Of a stretch of 13,049 nucleotides of DNA, positions 6,104 to 13,049 are shown one piece after another. Each line of letters begins with the position of its first letter. Positions within the stretch are counted from its first letter, which is position 1. The notes under the pieces are model-generated. The model made no database searches. It was given only the letters and a program-made list of their open reading frames with translations, and was not told where the DNA came from. This stretch comes from an uncultured Muribaculaceae bacterium (GTDB lineage: Bacteria > Bacteroidota > Bacteroidia > Bacteroidales > Muribaculaceae). The position numbers and the translations under genes are program-made. Location: positions 1-13,049 of the forward strand of contig CAJTZQ010000087.1 in the NCBI GenBank assembly GCA_910583795.1, given 5' to 3'.

Positions 6104-9100
6104 ATGAAGAACATCTGTTTTCATCTGAACAGGAAGCTTTGGGCTATTACCGCTTTATTGCTTTGCCTTTCGCTTCCGGGCTTCGCGCAGAAGATCACTG
6201 TCCACGGAATAGTGGACGATGAAACAGGCGAACCCCTGATTGGTGCCACAGTTATGGAAAAGGGCACCACCAATGGTACTGCAACCGATATCGATGGCAA
6301 TTATACGCTAAGTGTTGAGCCTAATGCCACATTGGTTATCAGCTATGTAGGTTACGATCCATTGGAAATTCCGGTAGACGGGAAAACCGAAATCAACGTC
6401 ACCATGAAAGAAAATGCAACCATGCTTCAGGAAACTGTTGTAATCGGCTACGGTACGGTAAAGAAGTCGGATGCCACAGGTTCCGTTTCGGTAGTGAAAC
6501 CGAGTGAAATTGAAGCCGGGCTTGCCACTTCGGCACAGGATCTTCTTGTCGGAGCATCTCCCGGTGTGGTTGTAACGACAAACGGCGGTAGCCCACAGGG
6601 CGACGCCTCTATCCTGATTCGAGGCGGCGCGTCGCTTGCTGCATCCAACGAACCGTTGATCGTCATCGACGGAGTCCCAATGGAGCGCGGCAGTGTCAAG
6701 GGATCATCAAATCCACTCAGCTTGGTTTCCCCTGAGAACGTGGAATCTATGACAATTCTTAAGAGTGCCTCCGCAACTGCGATCTATGGTAGCCGTGCAT
6801 CAAACGGCGTCATAATCATTACGACAAAGAAAGGTAAGAGTGGACGACCGCAGGTGAATTTCGCTGCAAACATGTATGTCAACACTCCCCGCAACTATAT
6901 GGACATGATGACCGGGAGCAGATTCTCGGATTTCATCGTCAATCAATATGGCGCAGATTCTCCTCAGGCAGCGGCTCTCGGTGTAAACGGTACGATCTAT
7001 AATACCGACTGGCAGAAAGAGGTGCTCCGCACATCCGTGTCAAGCGACTATAATTTAAGCGTTGGCGGAACAGCAGGCTGGCTGCCATATCGTGTTGCCG
7101 TGGGCTACACCAACAACAACGGTGTGATCCGCACGTCGAAGATGGACCGTGTCACTGCAGGTATCAATCTCAACCCTTCGTTTTTCGATAATACCCTTAA
7201 GATCAATGCCAATGTTAAAGGCGCCTATATTGCAAACCGTTATAATGGCGACGGACTCGGTGGAGCGGTCAGCTTTAATCCGACACTTCCTGTATATATG
7301 CCCGGGGGCAACCACTTCAACAACTATCTGACGTATATGGAAAACGGCACTCTTGCCGATATGAACACCCCCTTGGGAAGACCCAACACGCTTATGGCGC
7401 TCAACCCGGTTTCTCTAATCCGTGATTATTCTTCAACTTCCAAGGTCTATCAGTCTGTCGGAAATATCCAGTTTGACTATGCTTTCCCTTTCCTACCCGA
7501 ATTGAAAGCTAACCTAAATCTCGGATATGAATATAATCATGGCGAATGCTGGAACTATAATTTCCCCTTCTCTCCGGCAGCCTGGAAAGACGGTCACTAT
7601 GTGGAAGGAAGCGACAACCCTGTGTATGACGGCTATACATCAAAGGGCAAGGAGATTCAGGAACGTTATAATCTTCTTCTTGATTTCTTCCTGAACTACA
7701 ATAAAGAATTCGAGGCTATCAATTCTTCATTGGATGTGACAGCGGGTTATTCATGGCAGAAATTCCGCGACAAACAGCGTAATTATTCAAAAGTGAATGC
7801 ACCGGGAGAACCGTTTGACGGCTATATGCGTAGTCCGGTATGGTATGGAAGCACCCCTTATCAGCTTGTTTCTTTCTTCGGACGTGTCAATTATGGATAT
7901 AAAGACAAATATCTTCTTACAGTCACTCTTCGTGGTGATGCCACATCCCGTTTCTCCAAAGAACACCGCTGGGGCGTCTTCCCCGCTGTGGCGTTGGCAT
8001 GGCGTGCAATAGAAGAACCGTTTATGGATAATCTCCGCAATGTCTTCAGTGATCTTAAACTCCGTTTCGACTATGGTCAGACAGGTCAGCAGGATTTAGG
8101 TGTCTATTTCCCTTATATCCCCGCATATAATGTTTCCACCGACCTGAACTCACGTTATCCGGTAGGTGGCTCCGACCAGTTCCTGGTAACTCCTGGATGG
8201 TATAACTCAGATCTTAAGTGGGAGACAACCACCACTTATAATATCGGTCTTGACTTCGGCTTCCTCAACAACCGCATCACGGGTAGCATCGATTGGTATC
8301 TGCGCAAGACAAAAGACCTTCTTACATATGCCAACTTCCCGGCAGGATCAAACCTTTCGAACATGGGCAATCTGAACCTGGGAGACCTTGAGAACTATGG
8401 TCTTGAATTCAATCTTATCACTCGTCCGGTTGTGAATGAGAAATTCCAGTGGACAAGCAGCCTGAACGTTGCATGGAACAAAAATAAAGTGACCCGTCTT
8501 GCCGACGGAGCCGATACTTCAACCGGCGGAATCGGCAACGGTGTCAATGTCATGAAGCATCAGGAAGGTTTCCCGGCATACAGCTTCTGGGTTTATGAAC
8601 AGGTTTATAACCCCGACGGAACCCCTCTTGAGGGTGTCTACGTAGACAGGAACGGCGACGGTGAAATCACAGATGCCGACAAATATCTTTACCATAGCAA
8701 AGATCCTGCTGTCACCATCAACTGGCAGAATACTTTCAATTATAAAAACTGGGATTTCGGTATCGTGCTTCGTGCAAGCATAGGCAACTGGCTCTACAAT
8801 GCCAACGAGATGAACAATGCGTTTATCTCCTCCACGTCGGCAGCCCCATTGAGCAACCTTCTTGACAATGTCTATCTCTGGAACATGACCCGCGACACGG
8901 CTGTGCGTTCAAGCGACTATTTCGTGCGCAACGCAAGCTTCCTCCGTTGTGACAATATTTCGATAGGTTATACCTGGCCCGGACTTTTCAATGACCTCAT
9001 GCGTCTGCGTGTATATGGAGCGGTTCAGAATCCTTTTGTAATCACAAAATACAAAGGTCTGGATCCTGAAGTCGGGAGCGGCATAGACAGCAATGTTTAT

Positions 9101-9145
9101 CCCCGTCCTATAACGTTTACAGTCGGCATTGTAGCTCAGTTCTAA
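6104..9145 (+). CDS. susC: SusC/RagA-type TonB-dependent outer-membrane transporter
   Basis: This 1013-residue outer-membrane channel imports oligosaccharides using energy passed from the inner membrane by TonB. It starts with a Sec signal peptide cleaved after 'GFAQ' (residue 29). Next comes the carboxypeptidase-regulatory-like domain of the SusC family (30-108; 'GIVDDETGEPLIGATV', 'TDIDGNYTLSV', 'YVGYDP'), the TonB box region 'ETVVIGYG' (110-117), and the plug (about 120-245), with 'ILIRGGASL', 'PLIVIDGVP' and 'ILKSASATAIYGSRASNGVI'. The beta-barrel fills the rest and ends in 'TVGIVAQF', with the terminal Phe that outer-membrane assembly recognises. Length is normal. It is followed at once by susD, the lid of the same complex. 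Expression probably comes from the promoter at 5856-5886. Confidence 0.97.
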   Translation: MKNICFHLNRKLWAITALLLCLSLPGFAQKITVHGIVDDETGEPLIGATVMEKGTTNGTATDIDGNYTLSVEPNATLVISYVGYDPLEIPVDGKTEINVTMKENATMLQETVVIGYGTVKKSDATGSVSVVKPSEIEAGLATSAQDLLVGASPGVVVTTNGGSPQGDASILIRGGASLAASNEPLIVIDGVPMERGSVKGSSNPLSLVSPENVESMTILKSASATAIYGSRASNGVIIITTKKGKSGRPQVNFAANMYVNTPRNYMDMMTGSRFSDFIVNQYGADSPQAAALGVNGTIYNTDWQKEVLRTSVSSDYNLSVGGTAGWLPYRVAVGYTNNNGVIRTSKMDRVTAGINLNPSFFDNTLKINANVKGAYIANRYNGDGLGGAVSFNPTLPVYMPGGNHFNNYLTYMENGTLADMNTPLGRPNTLMALNPVSLIRDYSSTSKVYQSVGNIQFDYAFPFLPELKANLNLGYEYNHGECWNYNFPFSPAAWKDGHYVEGSDNPVYDGYTSKGKEIQERYNLLLDFFLNYNKEFEAINSSLDVTAGYSWQKFRDKQRNYSKVNAPGEPFDGYMRSPVWYGSTPYQLVSFFGRVNYGYKDKYLLTVTLRGDATSRFSKEHRWGVFPAVALAWRAIEEPFMDNLRNVFSDLKLRFDYGQTGQQDLGVYFPYIPAYNVSTDLNSRYPVGGSDQFLVTPGWYNSDLKWETTTTYNIGLDFGFLNNRITGSIDWYLRKTKDLLTYANFPAGSNLSNMGNLNLGDLENYGLEFNLITRPVVNEKFQWTSSLNVAWNKNKVTRLADGADTSTGGIGNGVNVMKHQEGFPAYSFWVYEQVYNPDGTPLEGVYVDRNGDGEITDADKYLYHSKDPAVTINWQNTFNYKNWDFGIVLRASIGNWLYNANEMNNAFISSTSAAPLSNLLDNVYLWNMTRDTAVRSSDYFVRNASFLRCDNISIGYTWPGLFNDLMRLRVYGAVQNPFVITKYKGLDPEVGSGIDSNVYPRPITFTVGIVAQF

Positions 9146-9149
9146 ATCA

Positions 9150-9177
9150 GTTTTGAGTTTTGAGTTTTGAGTTGTGA
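9150..9177 (+). repeat. heptamer tandem repeat GTTTTGA between susC and susD
   Basis: Three exact copies of GTTTTGA (9150-9170) are followed by GTTGTGA (9171-9177) and a degenerate fifth, GTTATGT. It begins five bases after the susC stop codon. Confidence 0.85.
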
Positions 9178-9223
9178 GTTATGTCATTTTGATGAATCAT
9201 AAGCATTCACTTCATATCTTTAT

Positions 9224-9257
9224 ATTCAAAATTCTCAACACATTCAAAATTCTCAAC
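9224..9257 (+). repeat. two 16-bp direct repeats before susD
   Basis: ATTCAAAATTCTCAAC occurs at 9224-9239 and 9242-9257, an 18-bp period, ending 27 nt before the susD start. The CTCAA and TTCAAAA parts are partly complementary to the GTTTTGA repeats upstream, so the transcript between susC and susD could fold back on itself. Confidence 0.8.
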
Positions 9258-9284
9258 CCTCAATAATTTTAATTCAAGATCAAT

Positions 9285-10826
9285 ATGAAATTATATAAAT
9301 ATCTGACTATGGGCGCGGTTGCCATCGCTATGGCAGGACTCACTTCTTGTGTGGGAGACCTTGACCTCACACCGACCGACCCCAACACCAAGATCACGCT
9401 CAACAGCGCATCCGAATGGAACGGATATTTCGGCAGTCTGTATGGCTCATTGCTTTATGTAGGTAATCTGAGCACATCTGACGGAGGAGCCGGAACATTC
9501 ACCCGTTGCCATTGGAATCTCCAGGAGATAACAGCCGACGAGGCGATCATATCCAATAAATGGAACGACCCTGGTTATCATTCCCTTAACTTCAACACGT
9601 GGCTTACGGATAATGAATGGGTATATGCCGCTTTTTCCCGCGAGTTTTATACGGCGCGACAGTGCACGGAGTTTCTTTCAAAAGCTGACGGCGCGAAGGC
9701 TTTCCTTGACGATGAAGAGGTGGAGAATATGAAGGCTGAAGCAAAGGTGCTTCGTTGTCTTGCCTATTATTATATGGTAGATCTTTTCGGAAAGGGTCCG
9801 TTTGTGAACGATTCCCCGACTGGAGCCATACCTCCTACGTATGACCGTCAGCAATTGTTTGACGCTGCTGTAAGTGAGTTGGAATCTACAATCAATGAGG
9901 GTCATCTTCTACCGGCTTCCCAGCAGGCATACGGGCGACTGTCTCGTGAGGCAGCACGAATGCTTCTCGCCAAGTTCTATCTTAATGCCGAGGTTTATAC
10001 CGGCACTCCCATGTGGGACAAATGTGCCCAACAATGTCTGGAAATTGTCAAGACCATCAATTCTCTTGCGCCGACCTATAAATATTTGTTCTGCGCCTCC
10101 AACGACCGCTACGTAGGTAACGGGGAAATCCTTTGGGCTGTTCCTCAGCAGGTGGGTGTCATGGAGACTTATGGCGGCACTACATATATGACGGCAGGTG
10201 CATACGTGGAATCCGCTCCTGCCGAGCTTCTAAAGAAACTCGGTTGTGTCGCCACTCCCTGGAGCGGCGTGAGAATGCGTCCGGAACTTTCCACAGCGTT
10301 TGAACCTAACGACAAGCGAGCCCTCTATTATGCGGGCACCTACAAGGTAGGCGTGGAAAATCTTGACAACTACGATGAAAATTCCGACGGGTATATGTGT
10401 ATCAAATATACTTATACAACAGAAGATGACTATGAGAATACAGCGGGAGTGGAAAACTCCAATCAGATGTGTGACGCCGATTATCCGTTGTTCCGCCTTG
10501 CAGATACCTATCTGATGCTCGCTGAATGTCAGCTTAATGGCGTGGAATGTAACGGTAAGAAGTATTTTGACGATGTGCGCGCCCGTGCCGGACTCCCCGC
10601 AGCCGCCCTTACGCGCGAGAATCTTCTTCACGAGCGTCAGTGCGAGCTATATTGGGAGGGATGGCGCCGCAGCGACCTTATACGTTTCGGTAAATACACC
10701 GGGTCTGCCTATAACTGGTCTTGGAAAGGTGGCGTCTACGAAGGCGTTTCAATTCCGGAAACACGCGCTGTGTTTGCAATTCCTTATCAGTATGTGGCAA
10801 CAGTCGGACAAAATCCCGGATATTAA
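9285..10826 (+). CDS. susD: SusD/RagB-family outer-membrane glycan-binding lipoprotein
   Basis: This 513-residue lipoprotein sits on the cell surface as the hinged lid of the SusC channel and binds the incoming glycan. The signal peptide ends in the lipobox LTSC with Cys22. The SusD fold is shown by helical TPR-like segments such as 'AEAKVLRCLAYYYMVDLFG' (151-169), 'GRLSREAARMLLAKFYLNAE' (217-236), the conserved 'FDDVRARAGLP' (428-438), 'LHERQCELYWEGWRRSDLIRFG' split across 448-469, and the family's final 'NPGY' (510-513). The segment 'YNWSWKGGV' (476-484) recalls SusD proteins encoded with SusE/F-like partners. The 139-nt gap from susC holds the repeats described separately and no obvious promoter, so cotranscription with susC is likely. 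Only 12 nt separate it from the next gene. Confidence 0.97.
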   Translation: MKLYKYLTMGAVAIAMAGLTSCVGDLDLTPTDPNTKITLNSASEWNGYFGSLYGSLLYVGNLSTSDGGAGTFTRCHWNLQEITADEAIISNKWNDPGYHSLNFNTWLTDNEWVYAAFSREFYTARQCTEFLSKADGAKAFLDDEEVENMKAEAKVLRCLAYYYMVDLFGKGPFVNDSPTGAIPPTYDRQQLFDAAVSELESTINEGHLLPASQQAYGRLSREAARMLLAKFYLNAEVYTGTPMWDKCAQQCLEIVKTINSLAPTYKYLFCASNDRYVGNGEILWAVPQQVGVMETYGGTTYMTAGAYVESAPAELLKKLGCVATPWSGVRMRPELSTAFEPNDKRALYYAGTYKVGVENLDNYDENSDGYMCIKYTYTTEDDYENTAGVENSNQMCDADYPLFRLADTYLMLAECQLNGVECNGKKYFDDVRARAGLPAAALTRENLLHERQCELYWEGWRRSDLIRFGKYTGSAYNWSWKGGVYEGVSIPETRAVFAIPYQYVATVGQNPGY

Positions 10827-10838
10827 TCTTAAAATTGC

Positions 10839-11756
10839 ATGACAATGATTACCAAAATATTACCATATATTGCGGCGGCAGCTCTCTTCGTAGGGTTCGC
10901 AAGCTGCAGCGATGATGATACTCCAAAGTATCAGACTCCGACGGAGCCACTTGTGCTGAATACTCCTCCTTTCGCCTCTCAATTGTATGTTTTGAATCCG
11001 GAAGGGATGATGGATTTTGCCGTGGCGCAGCAACCCGACTATGGATTCCTTGCATCTGTGAACTATGGTCTTGAAGTGTCTCTTGACAAAGACAAAGTGC
11101 GTGCTCTCGCTCCGGAAAAACTCACTTCAAGCAATATAGAGGTGAAGGAATCGGAATTTGCAACAGCCATGTGTGTACTCAACGGTATTGAGAACGAGGA
11201 AGATTGGAATTTGAATGAATCCGCACGTCAACCTCAGACCGTATATGTCAGGGCGACGGCTCAGTTGCCGGGTGTTGAATCCAGTTTTGTAACCAGCGAA
11301 TGGGTCACTCTCGACAAGGTTCAACCTTATTTTGCAGTGCCTGTGCCGGGATTTATATATCTTGTGGGCTCTCCAGAAGGATGGGCAGGCCCGACTCCGG
11401 AAAATGCCTCGCATTATGCTGACTGGAGATTGTTTGAAAGCCAGACTGCAATCGGATCAAAAGTTTATACCGGAGTGTTTGATATGCCGGCAGCCCCGTT
11501 ATTCAGATTCTATACCGCTCTTGAAGGTTGGGATGTCAATTCATATGGTTCTCAGGCAGACGACAATCCTATAGAATACACTCTTACCGACGGACAATGG
11601 CAAGGAAAACTTGTGCCGGGCAAGGGCTCTTTCAGCTTCCCTGATTTCTCCGGAGGAGAGATGACGATAGTTGTGGATCTTAATGACAACTCTATCCAGA
11701 TTATGGCTGGAGACCAGACAGGTGAATATTCAGGTTCAAATCCAGGTTTAAAGTAA
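10839..11756 (+). CDS. SusE-like surface glycan-binding lipoprotein
   Basis: The 305-residue protein has a lipoprotein signal ending FASC (Cys23), followed at once by 'SDDD', the acidic type of signal that sends Bacteroidetes lipoproteins to the cell surface. Residues 25-160 resemble the SusE N-terminal domain: 'PLVLNTPPFASQLYVLNPEG...DFAVAQQPDYGF' recalls its Ig-like opening, and 'PQTVYVRATAQLPG' its later strands. Residues 171-290 form one carbohydrate-binding-like module beginning 'GFIYLVGSPEGW', with several exposed-type aromatics (Trp182, Trp196, Trp231, Trp254). Bt SusE has more binding modules, so this one is short. It probably holds the glycan near SusCD. The ATG at 10845 is an alternative start that changes only two residues. 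It is in the same operon as susD, 12 nt downstream. Confidence 0.85.
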   Translation: MTMITKILPYIAAAALFVGFASCSDDDTPKYQTPTEPLVLNTPPFASQLYVLNPEGMMDFAVAQQPDYGFLASVNYGLEVSLDKDKVRALAPEKLTSSNIEVKESEFATAMCVLNGIENEEDWNLNESARQPQTVYVRATAQLPGVESSFVTSEWVTLDKVQPYFAVPVPGFIYLVGSPEGWAGPTPENASHYADWRLFESQTAIGSKVYTGVFDMPAAPLFRFYTALEGWDVNSYGSQADDNPIEYTLTDGQWQGKLVPGKGSFSFPDFSGGEMTIVVDLNDNSIQIMAGDQTGEYSGSNPGLK

Positions 11757-11783
11757 ACGGTTAATCCTTAAATTTAAGAAGTT

Positions 11784-12857
11784 ATGAAGAAAATAGCTAT
11801 ATATTCGCTCATGATTGCGGGAATCTCTTTCGCGTCGTGCGACGAGGTTGAGGAGATGACCGGCAAACCGCAGGTCAATCCGGAAATACCATCCTACGAC
11901 ATCTCGCAGCTACAGGTAAGCTCTCCAGTGGGAGAGCAGATAGATCTCCCCGCCCTTAACGCGGCAGATTTAAAAGACGTGGCAGTCGTTGATATCGCCA
12001 ACCCCGGAAATCTTCCTGAAGGTTACCATATATCTGCTGTCTATGTATTGTCTGCCACTGAAGATTTTGCAGAACCATATTCTATCAATGTGGTCTTTCC
12101 GCAGGAATCTACTACCGGCTATGTGACCACTTCTCAGATAGAAGATGCATATGAGGCTCTACTGGGTCTTAAATCCGATCCGGCACAGTTCTATGGAAGG
12201 ACTGAACTCTTCGCCACGAATGACAAAAGTTCCGTGATCCGTCTTGGAGGTGACGACGTATATTATGCCACCGCATCGTTCACTTTAACTCCCGATCCGG
12301 CGTTTGTGCTCTACACTCCGGGCGACGGCAACGGTTGGGACGGGGCGTCGAGCATGCAGCTCCCCTCTACCGACGGGAAGAATTATTCGGGATTGGCTTA
12401 TCTGACGGGTAGTTTCAAGTTTACTACCGCTCCTAATTGGGACGGCACGAACTATGGCGCAGGGGATGCCGAAGGTGAATTGAGCACTGACGGCGGTGCC
12501 GGTAATCTTTCGGTTACGGCTCCGGGATTATATTGGGTCAGTGTCAACACTTCCGACCTTACATATTCAATGACAAATATTGCAACCTTAGGAGTTATCG
12601 GCAGTTTGAATAATTGGAATGGAGACGTGGAGATGACTCATGATGACACATGGACTGTCTGGACCGCTGATGTCGATTTTCCCGGCGATGGTGAATGGAA
12701 GATCCGCGCCAACAACGACTGGGCTATCAGTTTTGGCACGAGTGTAGACAACATGACATTTAATGGTTCTAATCTCCCTGACCCGGGAGTAGGAACTTAT
12801 ACTGTGACTTTCGATATTTCTAAAGTACCTTATACTGTCACTTGCGTGTTGAAATAA
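11784..12857 (+). CDS. SusF-like surface glycan-binding lipoprotein with two binding modules
   Basis: The 357-residue protein has a short lipoprotein signal ending FASC (Cys19), then an acidic stretch 'DEVEEMTG', in keeping with surface export. Residues about 35-170 form an N-terminal domain of the type found before SusE/F modules. Then come two carbohydrate-binding-like modules: about 172-265 ('FVLYTPGDGNGWDG', 'GSFKFTTAPNWDGTNYG', 'PGLYWVSVNTSDLTY') and 268-356 ('LGVIGSLNNWNGD', 'GEWKIRANNDWAISFG'). Such 'G..N.W' and 'FKF....W.G.NYG' patterns belong to the SusE/SusF family that binds starch-like glycans with Trp residues (here Trp185, Trp219, Trp278 and Trp313 are candidates). It follows the SusE-like gene after 27 nt and is the last gene before the terminator. 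The glycan it binds is not fixed by sequence. Confidence 0.88.
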   Translation: MKKIAIYSLMIAGISFASCDEVEEMTGKPQVNPEIPSYDISQLQVSSPVGEQIDLPALNAADLKDVAVVDIANPGNLPEGYHISAVYVLSATEDFAEPYSINVVFPQESTTGYVTTSQIEDAYEALLGLKSDPAQFYGRTELFATNDKSSVIRLGGDDVYYATASFTLTPDPAFVLYTPGDGNGWDGASSMQLPSTDGKNYSGLAYLTGSFKFTTAPNWDGTNYGAGDAEGELSTDGGAGNLSVTAPGLYWVSVNTSDLTYSMTNIATLGVIGSLNNWNGDVEMTHDDTWTVWTADVDFPGDGEWKIRANNDWAISFGTSVDNMTFNGSNLPDPGVGTYTVTFDISKVPYTVTCVLK

Positions 12858-12880
12858 TTTTAAGCAATTTCAATTTAATC

Positions 12881-12915
12881 GAGGGGATACCGGCAACGGT
12901 ATCTCCTTTTTTTTT
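12881..12915 (+). terminator. intrinsic terminator of the susCDEF-like operon
   Basis: GAGGGGATACCG (12881-12892) pairs with CGGTATCTCCTT (12897-12908) around a GCAA loop with G-T wobbles, followed by nine T residues (12907-12915). It lies 24 nt after the stop of the SusF-like gene. Confidence 0.9.
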
Positions 12916-12981
12916 CGTTTTCTGTCGTTTTTATGTCCGATTCCGTACAGAAATAGAGGTGAAATGTAAAAGATTTTTATG

Positions 12982-12996
12982 ATTAACAGTGTTAAT
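12982..12996. promoter_or_regulatory. operator-like palindrome ATTAACA-G-TGTTAAT, copy 2
   Basis: A perfect 7-1-7 palindrome identical to the one at 5774-5788 except for the central base. About 13 nt downstream, TAAATTTTG (13010-13018) is one base longer than the -7 consensus, so the palindrome could overlap the -33 part of a promoter for the next gene, beyond the window edge. Confidence 0.45.
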
Positions 12997-13049
12997 TACA
13001 ATGGTTCGGTAAATTTTGAGGCTGACCAGTCTCGGCTAAGCCGCTAATT

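Overview
The window looks like a chromosomal segment of a gut-type Bacteroidales bacterium. The grounds are a complete SusC/SusD pair followed by SusE/SusF-type lipoproteins, promoter elements of the Bacteroidetes form TAnnTTTG instead of sigma70 boxes, AT-rich start regions without clear Shine-Dalgarno sequences, and surface lipoproteins with acidic residues after the lipid-bearing cysteine. A family such as Muribaculaceae is plausible, but this is inference; no rRNA or other marker gene is present. No tRNA, rRNA, CRISPR array or intact insertion sequence was found.

Layout. (1) Positions 1-890, minus strand: a small DUF3244-like secreted protein whose apparent signal peptide lies in a different reading frame, then a gene-poor stretch with a perfect 25-bp hairpin and phased GTGCGAA repeats. 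(2) 892-2085, minus: an aspartate aminotransferase of the I-gamma (bacterial AspC) type with its own terminator and promoter. (3) 2189-2324: a 130-bp imperfect palindrome flanked by TAA duplications, most likely a MITE, between the divergent aspC and the next operon. (4) 2369-5582, plus: a three-gene operon (lipoprotein, ABC ATPase, FtsX/MacB-type permease) joined by two ATGA overlaps and closed by a strong terminator. (5) 5646-6103: an AT-rich intergenic region with a good promoter match and a roughly 210-nt structured leader. (6) 6104-12857, plus: susC, susD, a SusE-like gene and a SusF-like gene in one operon, ended by a strong terminator. (7) 12916-13049: the start of another promoter region, sharing a palindrome with the region upstream of susC.

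Function. The susCDEF-like operon encodes an outer-membrane glycan-import complex. SusC is the TonB-dependent channel, SusD its lid and substrate-binding lipoprotein, and the SusE/F-like proteins are surface glycan-binding lipoproteins. The set resembles starch-utilisation systems, so an alpha-glucan substrate is a reasonable guess, but no glycoside hydrolase or regulator lies inside the window. The lipoprotein-ABC operon looks like a mechanotransmission (LolCDE/MacB-like) transporter with its own lipoprotein partner. Its ATPase lacks the usual switch histidine. I do not recognise it as a described system, and it is the best candidate here for something new.
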